Shown: positions 10,346 through 21,769 of the stretch, piece by piece
Position numbering within the stretch: the first letter of the stretch is position 1
Layout: each line of letters starts with the position of its first letter
The notes under the pieces: generated by a model
The model's input: the letters and a program-made list of their open reading frames with translations, nothing else
Told to the model about the DNA's origin: nothing
Databases searched by the model: none
Source: Odobenus rosmarus divergens
Taxonomy: Eukaryota > Chordata > Mammalia > Carnivora > Odobenidae
Reading direction: 5' to 3'
DNA: 64,000 bases
NCBI RefSeq assembly: GCF_000321225.1
Contig: NW_004451011.1
Location: 547,174-611,173 of the forward strand
Program-made: the position numbers and the translations under genes

Positions 10346-10600
10346 TTAGAAAGGTAGCATAGTGGATAAGAATTCAGGCTCTGAATCAGACAGACCAAGT
10401 TCATCATTTTACTAGCTGGGTGACCTCAGGCAATTCAATTAACCACTTTGTAAAATAAGGGTCATAAAAATAAGTACCTCATAGGATCCCTATGAGGATT
10501 AAAGAAATAACATGTATACATATAATAATATGTGTATAAACCATATACACATATATATGTATACATCTGGCATATAGTAAGAACTTTAAGATGTCAGCTA
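10345..10600 (+). mobile_element. MIR-like remnant with TA/CA microsatellite
   Basis: TGGATAAGAATTCAGGCTCT, GCTGGGTGACCTCAGGCAAT and CCTATGAGGATTAAAG are MIR words. A run of TATAATATATGTG and ACACATATATATG follows at 10520-10570. Confidence 0.75.
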
Positions 10601-11095
10601 TTTTATTATTATTTTAGGAAAATTGGTCTATAAACACTAGTCTGATTAAAAATAGAAGTTTACCTGTGCCCCACATTAATCTCTTTCCTAACCTAACTGA
10701 GCTATTTATCACCATATAATTGTATGATACACCTTCTCCAACTGTCAGACCATACTGCTCATTCTTCAAAACTCCACAACAGAACTCACTTCCTCTTGGT
10801 TTTTTGGTTTTTTTTGTTTTGGTCCAAACTCACCCCACCAGTCACTCTACTAACTTCTACTGAATCACCACATCTGAATTTAGATCCATAAAGCTATGAT
10901 TAGCTTTAGTTTGTCTCTGAGTCTCTTTGTGTTTGTTTTTCATGCATATTTACCTAACTTCCCTATCTTTAGACGACAGAGTCAGAGGAAGGAATTGTGG
11001 GCACTTCTTTTAATACTTCTGTTCCACAGGTATGCAGCACTCTATGAATACTGTTACTTCCCTACACAGTTAGACATCTTTTGTTTTTAAATTGT
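10600..11095. other. Intergenic sequence, probable L2 debris
   Basis: C/T-rich with CTGTCAGACCATACTGCTC and ACTGAATCACCACATCTG. No gene evidence. Confidence 0.4.
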
Positions 11096-11105
11096 TTTTT
11101 TGGGG

Positions 11106-11325
11106 GGGGCGCCTGGGTGGCTCAGTCGTTAAGCGTCTACTTTCGGCTCAGGTCATATCCCAGGGTCCTGGGATCGAGCCCCGCATCGGGCTCCCTGCTC
11201 TGCGGGAAGCCTGCTTCTCCCTCTCCCACTCCCCCTGCTTGTGTTCCCTCTCTCGCTGCGTCTCTCTCTGTCAAATAAATAAATAAATAAAAATCTTTAA
11301 AAAAAAATCTTTAAAAAAAATAGGT
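11106..11325 (+). mobile_element. CAN-SINE, young-looking
   Basis: Plus strand, CAGTCGTTAAGCGTCTAC variant, with a duplicated AAATCTTTAAAAAAA tail. It starts in a G-run. Confidence 0.92.
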
Positions 11326-11529
11326 TTTTTTTTTCCTACATTAGTATTCTATCTCTTACACTTTCTGAATGGTGAGCGGATTTTTTTTTTTTTTTTTATA
11401 ATGATACAAGGAATGAGTATGAAGAGAAGAAGGAAGAATCCTTCCAGGACTTCTGGGCTTAGCTGATCCTGGAGTTGCTCTGTGTGCAGCCTTTGACACT
11501 GAATAGGCAGCTGAGGAAGAGTGTGTGGT

Positions 11530-11765
11530 GGTTGTGCTCAAAGGCTTTGGAGTAAGATGCCTGGGTCTAAACTGACGCTCTGTCCCATGCTAGCTCTCTG
11601 TTCCTTCAACCTTGGGACTCTGGATCCTCATGTGTAAAATGTGGATAATGATAATACCCATCTCTTGAGCTTGCTGTGAGAATAAAATGAGCTACACGAA
11701 GCAAGGCAATTGCCCAATGCCTGGTTCAAAGTAAGTGAATGTTCAAGAAATATTAAGCTAAAGAG
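11530..11765 (+). mobile_element. MIR-like remnant
   Basis: ATGCCTGGGTCTAAACTGAC, TCATGTGTAAAATGTGGATA and TGCTGTGAGAATAAAATGAG follow MIR order. A GAAGGAAGGAAGGAAG run comes after. Confidence 0.75.
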
Positions 11766-11857
11766 AAGGAAGGAAGGAAGAAAGAGAAGTGGAGACTACT
11801 GGAAGCCAGTTTGATTAGTGCCATGGTCTGAATGTTTGTGTCAAAATTTATATGTTG

Positions 11858-12044
11858 AGGGCGCCTGGGTGGCTCAGTTGGTTAAGCGGCTGCCTTCGGC
11901 TCAGGTCATGATCCTGGAGTCCCAGGATCGAGTCCCACATCGGGCTCCCTGCTCAGCAGGGAGTCTGCTTCTCCCTCTGACCCTCTTCCCTCTCGTGCTC
12001 TCTCTCTCTCATTCTCTCTCTCTCAAATAAATAAAATCTTTAAA
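11858..12044 (+). mobile_element. CAN-SINE
   Basis: Plus strand, intact. Target duplication AAAATTTATATGTTGA flanks it at about 11841 and 12045. Confidence 0.92.
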
Positions 12045-12174
12045 AAAAATTTATATGTTGAAATCCCAATGCCCAGTCTGAAGGTATTAAGAGGTAGAGC
12101 CTTTGGAAAGTGCTTAGGTCGGGAGGATGGAGCCCTTATGAATGGAATTTGTGCTCTTATAAAAGAGAATCCAG

Positions 12175-12373
12175 GGGCACCTGGGTGGCTCAATTGGTTG
12201 AGCATCCGACTCATGGTTTTGGCTCAGGTCATGGTCTCGGGGTTCTAGGATCAAGCCCTGCATTGGGCTCCGAGCTCAGCAGGGGATCTGCTTGAGATTC
12301 CCTCTCCCTCTTTCTCTGCCCCTCTCCCCACTCTCTATCTAAAATAAATAAATAAATTCTTTAAAAAAAAAAG
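12175..12373 (+). mobile_element. CAN-SINE
   Basis: Plus strand, diverged form with GAGCATCCGACTCATGG and GTCATGGTCTCGGGGTTC. A-rich tail runs into AACAAAATAAAACAAAC. Confidence 0.9.
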
Positions 12374-12609
12374 AACCCAAACAAAATAAAACAAACAAAA
12401 AGAGAAACCACAAGCTCAGCACCCCCTTCCACTTTGTGAGTAAACAAACAAAAATGTGGGACCCTGAAGAGGGCCCTCACCCAGCCATGCTGGCACCCTA
12501 ATCTCACACCTCTAGTTTCCAAAACTATGAGAAATAAACTTCTATTGTTTATAAGACACCCAGCCTGTGGTATTTTGTTATAGCAGCCCAAAAGGAAATA
12601 ATAAATGGA

Positions 12610-13150
12610 AATTCTAAATCTGACTGACATGAGTTAGGAACAAGTAGCCATGCTAATTGAGAAGACTTAGATATTAAGAAAAATGTAACCAAATTAGAGA
12701 AGTTGCACTTCATAGGTACTAAAATTTTGAGAAACCTCTGTTGCCAAGATTTCTCCTAAAATAGTGATACTTGTAATTCTCAGGAATTAGCAATCACTCA
12801 CTCATGCTATGACACTCCAGACTCAGGAACCACAAGCTTCAGCCTGCCATCTTGTCAACATTCCACAAATCCTTGCCAGCCATGTCATGGGCTCATATGG
12901 GAAACGTGACACCTGAGTCATCAAAACACTGCTTGTAATTCCTAAATAGCCTACCTATCCAAATTGTCACCACCATTACCATCACCATCATGGAGCAGAG
13001 TCCTAGGGCTCCCCAGGGAATGAAAGGAAGGAAGGAGGAAAGGAATAAAGAAAGGGAGGAGAAAAAGCAAAGGATCAGCTAAAAACAAACAATTATTTAT
13101 TAATGAGATTCCAATTTTGAAGACCATATATATTTATATATATATACACA
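12610..13150. other. Intergenic unique sequence
   Basis: No recognisable element except a GAAGGAAGGAAGG purine run (13021-13070) and a TATATATA stretch (13125-13160). Confidence 0.5.
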
Positions 13151-13157
13151 TATATAT

Positions 13158-13357
13158 ATTTTTTGAAGAGAGCAAGAGAGCACATGAGTGAGTTGGGGGA
13201 GGGGAGAGGGGCAGAGGGAGACAGAGGGAGAGAATCTCAAGCAGGCTCTATGCCCAGCAGTAGGCTGATGTGGGGCTTCATCTCATGACCGGGAGATCAT
13301 GAACCACGTGGAAATCAAGAGTCAGATGGTTAACCGACTGAGCCACCCAGGTGCCCC
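13158..13357 (-). mobile_element. CAN-SINE, older
   Basis: Minus strand. Diverged from the young consensus: CATCTCATGACCGGGAGATC and GTGCCCC at the end. Confidence 0.88.
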
Positions 13358-13378
13358 TCAAGGAGTTTATTTATTTAT

Positions 13379-13572
13379 TTTTTTTAAGATTTTATTTATT
13401 TATTTGAGAGAGAGAGAATGAGAGACAGAGAGCACGAGAGGGAAGAGGGTCAGAGAGAGAAGCAGACTCCCCGCCGAGCAGGGAGCCTGACGTGGGACTC
13501 GATCCTGGGACTCCAGGATCATGACCCGAGCCGAAGGCAGTCGCTTGACCAACTGAGCCACCCAGGTGCCCT
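13379..13572 (-). mobile_element. CAN-SINE
   Basis: Minus strand, intact. Target duplication TCAAGGAGTTTATTT at 13358 and 13573. Confidence 0.92.
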
Positions 13573-13774
13573 CAAGGAGTTTATTTTTAAGATTTATTTT
13601 GCACATTTATGACATTTAAGATTCTATTTTTACAGTATCAATGAAATACTGCTCTAAACTATCTAAATTGGGGGCACAACCATAGGCCTGCTTTTTTTTC
13701 TTTTTTTTTTTTTGGTCATACTCTCAACATCTTAGTAGCCAGAAGTCAGTATCTTTTTCTAGATGTTCTTCCAT

Positions 13775-13985
13775 ATAGTATCTGAAAATGCAGACTCTAG
13801 TGTTAGATTGCCTGGCTTTGAATCATGGATACCCTCCACCCCCTCTCTTGCAAACTTGTTGTGTGACCCTGGGCAAATCACTTGACCCCTCTAGGACAGT
13901 AACATGGTGATAATAGTATCTAGTACTTATTTGGTAATATTGCTGTAATGTTATATTAGTCATCCATTAATATTTACTGAGGATC
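13775..13985 (+). mobile_element. MIR-like remnant
   Basis: AATGCAGACTCTAGTGTTAG, GTTGTGTGACCCTGGGCAAA and AACATGGTGATAATAGTATC follow MIR order. Confidence 0.78.
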
Positions 13986-14175
13986 GGGACACCTGGGTGG
14001 CTCAGTTGGTTAAGCGTCTGCCTTCAGTTCAGGTCATGATCCCAGGGTCCTGAGATCGAGTCCCGCATCAGGCTCCTTGCTCAGTGGGGAGCCTGCTTCT
14101 CCCTCTGCCTGCTGCTCCCTATGCTTGTGCATGCTCTCTCTCTCTGACAAGTAAATTTTAGAAATCTTTAAACAA
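13986..14175 (+). mobile_element. CAN-SINE
   Basis: Plus strand. ATATTTACTGA occurs on both sides (about 13970 and 14177), a probable target duplication. Confidence 0.9.
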
Positions 14176-14179
14176 ATAT

Positions 14180-14620
14180 TTACTGAACATCTATTATCTA
14201 CCAGGTTTTGTTGTTTCAGTGCTAAGGAAAAAGGAGGACAAAATTCTTGACTCCATGAAAATTTATATTCTAGTTAGGATGAGGTAGAGAAAACAAATAA
14301 ATAAAAAATTTCAGACCATGAAAAATGCTCTGAGGAAGATAAAACAGAATTATGTGATAGAAAATAACCAGAGGAGGGAAGTGAGGTGTTACTTTAGATG
14401 GGATGGTCTGGGAAGGCCTTCCTAAGGAGGTGGTATTTGAGCTGACAAGAAAAAGTTAACCATGCAAATATATATGGAAAAGAGTTCCAGGCAAAAAGAC
14501 CAGAAAGGCCCTGAGGTGGGAAGGACCTTGAAATGGTTGAGAAACCAAAGATGCTTTGTCCTCACTCCTCTCTCCTCAAAGATCCAGCATACCCTCCTCA
14601 CACTCAACTGATGATTTCTT
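14180..14620. other. Intergenic sequence, probable L2/MIR debris
   Basis: GAACATCTATTATCTACCAG and GTGCTAAGGAAAAAGGAGGA, then GAGGAGGTGGTATTTGAGC, resemble an L2-type 3' region in plus orientation. No gene. Confidence 0.45.
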
Positions 14621-14649
14621 CTTAATTCACCAAAAACATAGAAGCAATC

Positions 14650-15235
14650 AGTAAAGAATGTCCTTGAGTTACATTCCTTACCTCTATCAACAGGTGCTCT
14701 TTTCTCTACATATCATGAACAATCAGAACTCCAATTAAGACCTCACAACATTTGTACACTAAATCCCATTCTTTGTTCCTACTAAGAGATTTTATTGTTG
14801 CAGTTGCTCACCCCGCCTCTCACATCATCAGATTTCCTTTCTTCATTACATCATACTCATCTGAATCCAAACATATCATCTCACCTAATGCAAGCAAGCA
14901 GACAAAGAAGTGAAAGAAAAACAGAACAAAATGCAAGCTAACCCTATCTTCTCTATCCCACAATGCCTTCTAGTACCATCATTGCTCTATTCCCTTTTAC
15001 GGTAAAAGTCTTCACAAGAACTGTCTTACTATCTCTAATTCCTCTCCTGAACCTGTTCCAGTCCAGGGTTCATTCCTTCCACTCCATGGAACTATCCAGG
15101 TCATCAGTGATTTCCACGCTGCCAAAATCAGTGGTCAATTCCTTATCTTCATTTTACTTGATCCAAGAACTATATATGTGACACAGTTGAAAACTCCATC
15201 TTTCCTAAGACATATTTCTTTTCTCTCTGTTCTGC
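14650..15235 (-). mobile_element. Possible old repeat remnant, C/T-rich
   Basis: A long C/T-rich stretch with AATCAGAACTCCAATTAAG and CTGTCTTACTATCTCTAATT. It resembles old antisense LINE or L2 debris; family not assigned. Confidence 0.35.
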
Positions 15236-15378
15236 TGCCTCATGGACATGCCTTCTCAGCTTACTTTCCAAATAGGGGAATGCCCTAATGGCCTTTCTAG
15301 ATATAGTCACTTCCTAGATGATCTTATCCAGGCCTATGGTTTTAAACACAATTTACATGCTGATGAATCCTCAATTTT

Positions 15379-15570
15379 TTTTTTTAAAGATTTTTATTTA
15401 TTTGAGAGAGAGAGAATGAGAGATAGAGAGCACGAGAGGGAAGAGGGTCAGAAGGAGAAGCAGACTCCCCGCTGAGCAGGGAGCCCGATGTGGGACTCGA
15501 TCCCGGGACTCCAGGATCATGACCTGAGCCGAAGGCAGTCGCTTAACCAACTGAGCCACCCAGGCGCCCT
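15379..15570 (-). mobile_element. CAN-SINE
   Basis: Minus strand, intact. TGAATCCTCAATTTTT precedes it and TGAATCCTCGATTTTT follows at 15570, a target duplication with one change. Confidence 0.92.
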
Positions 15571-15659
15571 GAATCCTCGATTTTTAACACCAGGCCCAAT
15601 CTTTCTTATGAACTCTAGACTCACAGATCAAACTGTCTACTTGACATCTCCACTTGGAT

Positions 15660-16200
15660 TTTTATATTATTTATCAATTATGCCTAACAAACTACCCCCA
15701 AACTTAGTGGCCTCAAACAATAACCATTTATTATCCCTCACAGTTTCTGTGGGTCAGATGTTTGGGAACAACTTGACCAGGTGGTTCTGGCTTGAGGGGT
15801 CATGAGATTATAGTCAAATGTTGGCGAGGGCTGCAGTCATCCGAAGGTTTGACTGGGGCTGGAAGATCTACTTTTAACATGGCTTACTCACAAGGCTAGA
15901 AAGTTAGTTGTGGCTGTTGGTAAGAGGTCTCAGTTCCTCAAGGTTTGGGCTTGTTCACAGGATTGATTGTCATGCAACATGGCAACTGACTTTCCCTAGA
16001 ACAAGAGATCCACAGTAGAAGCTACAATGCTCTTTATAAGCTAGACTTGGAAGTCAATGGCTGTTCCTTCTAGACCATTCTGTTGTTTACACAGATAAGC
16101 CCTGATCCAATGTGGGAAGAAAAGTACACATGGGTGTGAATACTAGAAGGTGATGATCATTGGGGGCCATCTTGGAGGCTGGCTACCACAATGTGTAATG
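15660..16200 (-). mobile_element. Old mammalian interspersed repeat, probably LTR-type
   Basis: ACAGTTTCTGTGGGTCAG, GAGGGCTGCAGTCATCCGAA, CTCACAAGGCTAG and GGGGGCCATCTTGGAGGCTG are words of a very common old mammalian repeat. Family not fixed. Noncoding. Confidence 0.55.
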
Positions 16201-16209
16201 CCTAGGAAA

Positions 16210-17090
16210 ATATGTAATGTCTACTTTATGTCCGATACTGAATCCATGATCTACCAACCATTCTCTAAATATGCATCCCACTTGTTTTCCCCACTCAGGC
16301 CAGTTACTCAGGCCAAACCCTTTGGTGTCATCCTTGATTCCTTTTTGTGTTTCATACCAACAATTAATCTCTCAGTAAAACTCATTGACTCTACTTTCAA
16401 AATATATCCAGAATCCAACTTCTTACCATCTCTTTCACTGCTATTCTAGTCCAAACCACCATCATCCTATGCTTGGATTATTATTTCCTAACTGGTTTCC
16501 CTACCTCCACTTTTATCCCTTTCAGCCTGATTACCATAAGGGAGCCATTGTGATCCTGTTTTAAAAAATTAAAAACTAGATCAGATAATTTTATTCATCT
16601 GCTTAAAACCTTCAGTGTCTTCCAGTCTCATTCAGAGTAAAAACCCTAAGTCCTTACCATGACCAACAGAGTCCTCCATGACCTGGTCTCTAACGACTTC
16701 TGTAACCTCTTTTACCATCACTTTCTTCATGCCTCACTCCACTCCAGCCCCATTGCTCCCCACTTTCCTCAAATGTGCCAAACTAGTTCCTGCCTCATGG
16801 TCTTTGCACGTCCCTGGAAAGCTCTTCTCCCAGATATCCATGTGATTAACACCCTTCCTGCTTCCTGACCACTGCTCAGAGAGTGCTTTTAAGTTCTCCA
16901 TCACTCTCTATCCCCACACTTACTTTTTTTTCTTTATAGAATGTATCTCACCTGACATATTATATGGCTGTTCATTTGGCATCATTCTCCTCCTGCTAAA
17001 ATAGATCTCCAAGAGTACACCTATTTTCTTCACTGCTATATCCCCAAGGCCTATAACGGTGCTTTGCATATTATAGGTTTTCAATAAGTA
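16210..17090 (-). mobile_element. Old L2-like remnant, long
   Basis: CTTCAGTGTCTTCCAGTCTC, GTCCTCCATGACCTGGTCTC, ACTCCAGCCCCATTGCTCCC, GGTCTTTGCACGTCCCTGGA and TATAGGTTTTCAATAAGTAT follow the antisense L2 3' order. The open frames here are L2 debris, not genes. Confidence 0.7.
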
Positions 17091-17190
17091 TTTTTTTTTT
17101 AAGTAGGCTTCATGCCCAAAGGTGCTTGAACTCACCATCCTGAGATCTAGAGTCGCATGGTCTACCAACTGAGCCAGCTACCTACCCCCA
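17091..17190 (-). mobile_element. Short CAN-SINE-type element
   Basis: Minus strand: poly-T, AAGTAGGCTTCATGCCCAAA, then ACTGAGCCAGCTACCTACCC. CAGTATTTGTTGA after it completes the L2 end it interrupts. Confidence 0.8.
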
Positions 17191-17212
17191 GTATTTGTTG
17201 AAAGAAAGGCTA

Positions 17213-17335
17213 GGGTTGCCTAGCTGGCTCAGTTGGGAAAAGCATGTACCTCTTGATCCTGGGGTTGTGAGTTTAAGCCCCATGATTGGTATAAAGATAA
17301 CTAAAAAATAAGTAAATAAACTTAAAAAAGAAAAG
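17213..17335 (+). mobile_element. Short CAN-SINE-type element
   Basis: Plus strand: GGGTTGCCTAGCTGGCTCAG, GATCCTGGGGTTGTGAGTTT and an A-rich tail ending AAAAGAAAAGAAAAG. Confidence 0.8.
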
Positions 17336-17362
17336 AAAAGAAACGCTAAATGCAAGAACTGA

Positions 17363-17556
17363 GGGCACCTGGATGGCTCAGTTGGTTAAGCACCCAACTC
17401 TTGATTTTGGCTCGGGTCCTGATCTCAGGGTTGTGAGATTGAGCCCCAAGTCAAGCTCTGCGTTACGCACGGAGCCTGCTTGAGATTTTCTCTCTCCCTC
17501 TCACTCTCCCTCTGCCCCTCCCCCCTTAAATAAATAAATAAGTAAATAAATTTAAA
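17363..17556 (+). mobile_element. CAN-SINE, older
   Basis: Plus strand. AAATGCAAGAACTGA before and AAATGCGGGAACTGA after form the target duplication. Confidence 0.9.
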
Positions 17557-17569
17557 AATGCGGGAACTG

Positions 17570-18085
17570 AAAGAAGCTAATCCATGAAAAGTTGCTTGGC
17601 AGAGTCCCCGGCACAAGAGTATGAGGTATTATTATTTGATGTGTCCAAATCCCAAGGGGCTTATTTTATCTAAAGAGGAGAGAGCAGTTCACTTCTAATA
17701 TCAAAGGAATAGCCAGAGGGAACCAAAGTCCAGTCAGTTCATTGTTGCTGTTTCCTGCTTTAAAAAAAAAAAAAAAAAGTCACTATGGCAGTAGTGCTTT
17801 GAACAACTCTTCTAGATAGCCTTCTAATCTGCAAGGATGTTAAACCTGGGTCCTTAACACAGGTCCAGTGGGAACCCATGAAGCAGTCAGAGAATGGGGC
17901 AAAGACTATTTCTGGTACGTGTATACCCAGATATGCTACTTTCAACTTTTTCTCCGTATTGACACTGGTTTCAGTGTGGGAAGTAACTTTTTTTAATCGA
18001 GATACTTGTAGAGTCACGTGTAACTGTAAGAAATAATGCAGGGAGAACTTTTGCACACTTCTCAGTTTTCCCCAGTAGTAATATT
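17570..18085. other. Intergenic sequence, no gene seen
   Basis: Starts as an L2/MIR-like tail (AAGTTGCTTGGCAGAGTCC), then mostly unique. An A-run sits at 17762-17778. Confidence 0.45.
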
Positions 18086-18089
18086 TACA

Positions 18090-19000
18090 AAACCATAGTA
18101 TAACATCACAGTCAGAATATTGACATCAATATGAGTTTAGTTTTATACTTATTCATTATACATCTTTGCAGGTGTGTGTATACATGTATAAATTAGATTC
18201 TATACAATGTTATCATCTCTGTAGACAGAGACACAGACCTGTGTCTACCCCCATGGTCAAGATACAGAACACTTCCAGGGCGCCTGGGTGGCTCAGTTGG
18301 TTAAGGTCTGCCTCCAGCTCAGGTCATGATCCTAGGGTCCTGAGATGGAGCACTGTGTTGGCTCCCTGCTCAGGGGGCAGTCTGCTTCTTCCTCTCCCTC
18401 TACCCCTCCCCACCACTCGTGCTTGCTTACTCTCTCTATCTCTCTCTCAAATAAATAAATAAAATCTAAAAAAAAAAAAAAGAACACTTCCAGTACTACA
18501 GGGATCCCTCATGCTGCCATTAATAACCACACCAACTTTCCCTCCACACCCCCACTTCTGTCCTCTATTCCTAAAATTGTGTCATTTTCAAAATGTTATG
18601 TAAATGGAACCATACAATATGTAACCTTTGAGGATTGGCTTCTTTCCTCACTCAGACTAATTCATCCAAATTTTCGCATGTATCAATAGTTTCTTCCTTT
18701 CTGTTGCTGAGTAGCATTCCACCATATGATGGTATCTATGTCTCACAGTTTGTTTAACCACTCACGTGTTTAAGGTCATCTGGGCTGATTCCAGTTTGGG
18801 GCTATTTTAAACAAAGCTGCTATAAATACTTGTATGCAGGTTTTCGCCCATGAACATGTTTTCATTTCTCTGGGATAAATTCTCAGGAGTGTAATTATTG
18901 GTTCATATGGTAGCTGCATTCGTTTTTAGAGAAATATCAAAATGCATTTCAGAGTGGCTGCACCATTTTACCATTTACATTAGCCATTCTTATAGTTATG
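18090..19000 (-). mobile_element. Old L1 remnant, antisense, interrupted by a SINE
   Basis: Typical antisense L1 words include GGAACCATACAATATGTAAC, TTTCTGTTGCTGAGTAGCAT, ACAAAGCTGCTATAAATACT and CTGGGATAAATTCTCAGGAG. The SINE at 18278-18481 splits it. It lies in the intergenic region. Confidence 0.8.
18278..18481 (+). mobile_element. CAN-SINE
   Basis: Plus strand, inserted in the L1 remnant. Target duplication AGAACACTTCCAG at 18266 and 18481. Confidence 0.92.
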
Positions 19001-19036
19001 TAGTGTGACAGAACTTTTTAAAAAAAACCCTTATAA

Positions 19037-19440
19037 CAGGAGCACCTGGATGGCTCAGTCATTAAGCATCTGCCTTAGGCTCAAGTCAGGAGGGATCGAG
19101 CTGGCATCATGCTCCCTGCTCAGCAGGAAGCCTGCTTCTCCCCCTCCCATTCCCCCTGCTTCTGTTCCCTCTCTCACTGTCCCTCTCTCTCTCTCAAATA
19201 AATACATAAAATCTTTTTTTTTTTAAGATTTTTATTTATTTATTTGAGAGAGAGAGAGAATGAGAGAGAGCACATGAGATGGGGGGAGGGTCAGAGGGAG
19301 AAGCAGACTCCCCGCCGAGCAGGGAGCCCGATGCGGGACTTGATCCAGGGACTCCAGCATCATGACCTGAGCCGAAGGCAGTCGCTTAACCAACTGAGCC
19401 ACCCAGGCGCCCTAAATACATAAAATCTTTAAAAAAAAAA
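19037..19440 (+). mobile_element. CAN-SINE split by a second CAN-SINE
   Basis: The outer plus-strand copy runs 19037-19212 and resumes 19413-19440. The inner minus-strand copy is 19211-19412. Inner duplication is AAATACATAAAATCTTT (19199 and 19414); outer duplication is AAACCCTTATAACA / AAACCCTTGTAACA. The outer copy lacks the middle GATCC block and is older. Confidence 0.92.
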
Positions 19441-19584
19441 AAACCCTTGTAACATAGTTCTCCTAGAAAACAAATCTACATTTCCATAATGAAGAGAGAC
19501 AATTCCAATTGACTTGCTATTTGTCTGCTAACTCACCTTGCCTTTGCATAGCCAAGATTCAAGTGACTTTTATTTATTTTCTAT

Positions 19585-19680
19585 TTTTTTTAAGTAAGCT
19601 CTACGCCCAACGTGGGAATCGAACTCATGACCACAAGATCAAGAGTCTCATGCTCCACTGACTGAGCCAGCTGGTGCCCC
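19585..19680 (-). mobile_element. Short CAN-SINE-type element
   Basis: Minus strand. Target duplication CAAGTGACTTTT at 19559 and 19680. Confidence 0.88.
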
Positions 19681-19768
19681 CAAGTGACTTTTCTCTGAGT
19701 CAGAAGGGCTGCTATTGGTGATCCAGACTCAGCAGAGACTGATATTTTGATGATTGTGTGTTTATTTA

Positions 19769-19956
19769 TTTTTTTTTTTAAAGATTTTATTTATTTATTT
19801 GACAGAGGAGAGGGAACACAAGCAGGGGGAGTGGGAGAGGGAGAAGCAGGCTTCCTGCAGAGCAGGGAGCCCCATGCAGGGCTTGATCCCAGGACCCTGG
19901 GATCATGACCTGAGCCGAAGGCAGACGCTTAACGACTGAGCCACCCAGGCGCCCCT
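19769..19956 (-). mobile_element. CAN-SINE
   Basis: Minus strand: poly-T, GACAGAGGAGAGGGAACAC, ending CACCCAGGCGCCCC. GTGTGTTTA occurs on both sides. Confidence 0.9.
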
Positions 19957-19959
19957 GGA

Positions 19960-20590
19960 TGTGTGTTTAATTAAATGATCATCTATAAACGTAGAGGCAT
20001 GAGAGGGTCTGTTTGTAACTATGAATTTCCTGGTTTGAAATTCTACCAAAGCTTTGTCTAACTGCATTCCAGGGAGACAGATTGTGATTGTAAATTACAC
20101 AGAAATTTAAATCTGAAAAATTACTCTTAACCTCCCTTATCATACATCTTGGACAGCTCTTGGCCACAGATTAGAGAACAGGACAAAAAAAAAAAATTTG
20201 TGGGCAAATCCACTCTGATTATGGAATGCCTATCCATTTCTATCAACACGTGTGAAATTGCACAGTTAACAGTTCTTCCTGGTTGAGGCCCAGTTACCCT
20301 GAAGCCAAGAAAGGGAATGTGGTTTGAGTAAGGATGGTTTAGATGTATATTCTTCTTGTAGTCACTCTCTTTTTCCAGTGCCTTATATCAATAACCTCTC
20401 TTAGATAAATTGACATCTCTTTCTCCTCTTGTGAAGATAAAACTGAGAGAAAAGCCAATCTTTGTGAAGTATCCATTTTAACATCCACCTTAACTAAGGT
20501 TAACTATTTAATATTATTAGCCTTATTCTCTACTATCCCAAGAACAGTATCTAATAGATGGTAATGGGCTCAATACATATTTGTTGGATG
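19960..20590. other. Intergenic unique sequence
   Basis: No gene or young repeat. TCTAATAGATGGTAATGGGC then CAATACATATTTGTTGGATG near 20560 looks like a short L2 end. Confidence 0.45.
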
Positions 20591-20599
20591 AATTTTGAA

Positions 20600-20885
20600 T
20601 GAACCACATGGTTAATATTTCAGTGTTTGCTAGCGAGATATTTAAGTGAAGGTTATAGTTGTGGACTTCGTGGTCAAACACACACGCATCAAGGCTGGGC
20701 TTTTCCACTCATTAGTTTCATGATCTCTCTGGGATGCAATTTTCTCATCTGTGAATATTGTTTACTATACAGGGGGACTGTGATGATGAGAAGCAACAAT
20801 ACATTGAAATATTTAGCACAGGGCCAGCACAGAGTATGTACTCAACAACTGTGGCTAGGATTATTATTTACAATGCCTGACTCTT
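20600..20885 (+). mobile_element. MIR-like remnant
   Basis: TTGTGGACTTCGTGGTCAAA, TCATGATCTCTCTGGGATGC, CATCTGTGAATATTG and TGACTCTTAGGC fit a diverged MIR in plus orientation. Confidence 0.65.
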
Positions 20886-20889
20886 AGGC

Positions 20890-21340
20890 TCCCGGAATCT
20901 GAACTCCCAAAAGGCTGGATCGATATAAATGGATATAACTATTCAAACTTTTGTGATAAAAGCAATTCCTGTTCCATTTCTATCACACTACTATTAACTT
21001 CTTTCCTAGCCTTAGGCCTAATCACAATCACTTACATTTCTCTTTTTTTAATTTGTCATTTTTGGGTAACACCTCATCTATGTAGTAGGAAGAAGTGAAG
21101 GAAACGTGGATAAGCATAAAGAAAGGGAGGAGGAGAGAAGGAAGAGGCAACAGTTGGATATGGGAAAGCTCTGGGCTTGCTAAGATTGCAAATTGCAAAT
21201 TCTGCTCCATCTGCAGATATGCGTGATTCTGGGTAAACCACTCAGTCTCTGGCCTTTTTCCCTCATTTGCAATGTTGGGGAGAAGGTGTCAGTGAAGGGA
21301 GTTCATTAGATGATTTCTAAGTGCATTTTGCTTTTATTAC
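20890..21340. other. Intergenic sequence with a possible MIR piece
   Basis: GATTCTGGGTAAACCACTCA near 21225 looks MIR-like; the rest shows nothing recognisable. Confidence 0.45.
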
Positions 21341-21344
21341 TCTG

Positions 21345-21660
21345 TGTAAGGGGTCCACAAACTGCAGCCGGCAAGCCAACCCTGGTTGGCACCTGCTTCT
21401 GTTTATCTGCAAGGTAACAATGGCTTTTGCACTTTTAAATGTTTTTTTAGAAAATCAAGAAAATATGTTGTGAGATTTGAAAAGTATCTAAAATTGAAAA
21501 TCTTATGTAAGTTTTATGCACAGTCTTAATCATTTGTTTACATATTACCTATGGCCAGTTTCATGCCAAGAGGGCAGAGTTGGATGGGTGCCAGAGACCT
21601 CCCAGCCCACAAAACCAAAGATATTTACTATTTAGCCCTTTTAAGAAAAAGTTTGCTTTT
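21345..21660 (+). mobile_element. Old hAT-like DNA transposon
   Basis: GGGTCCACAAACTGCAGCCG at the left, then ATATTACCTATGGCCAG and GGCAGAGTTGGATGGGTGCC, then AAAGATATTTACTATTTAGC and GAAAAAGTTTGC at the right match an old hAT-type MER element. Subfamily not fixed. Confidence 0.65.
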
Positions 21661-21769
21661 TCCTGCTCTATATGTAGATAGCATACCTACTTATTTTAGG
21701 CTGACCCATCTCTATTATAGGAGGGGTGTGCTCATCAGGTATTTTTAAAAATGTTATTATTGTAAAGCA

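Larger units (their letters stand above)
11815..12610 (+). mobile_element. Old interspersed repeat (probably MaLR-type LTR) split by two SINEs
   Basis: Pieces at 11815-11857, 12045-12174 and about 12470-12600 join into one old repeat: CATGGTCTGAATGTTTGTGT, GCCCTTATGAATGGAAT, GAGGGCCCTCACCCAGCC, ACTATGAGAAATAAACTTCT and GTATTTTGTTATAGCAGCCC. The family name is uncertain. No coding capacity. Confidence 0.6.

Noticed and set aside
16150..16868. Open frames of 99 and 69 codons
   Set aside because: They lie in antisense L2-like debris.
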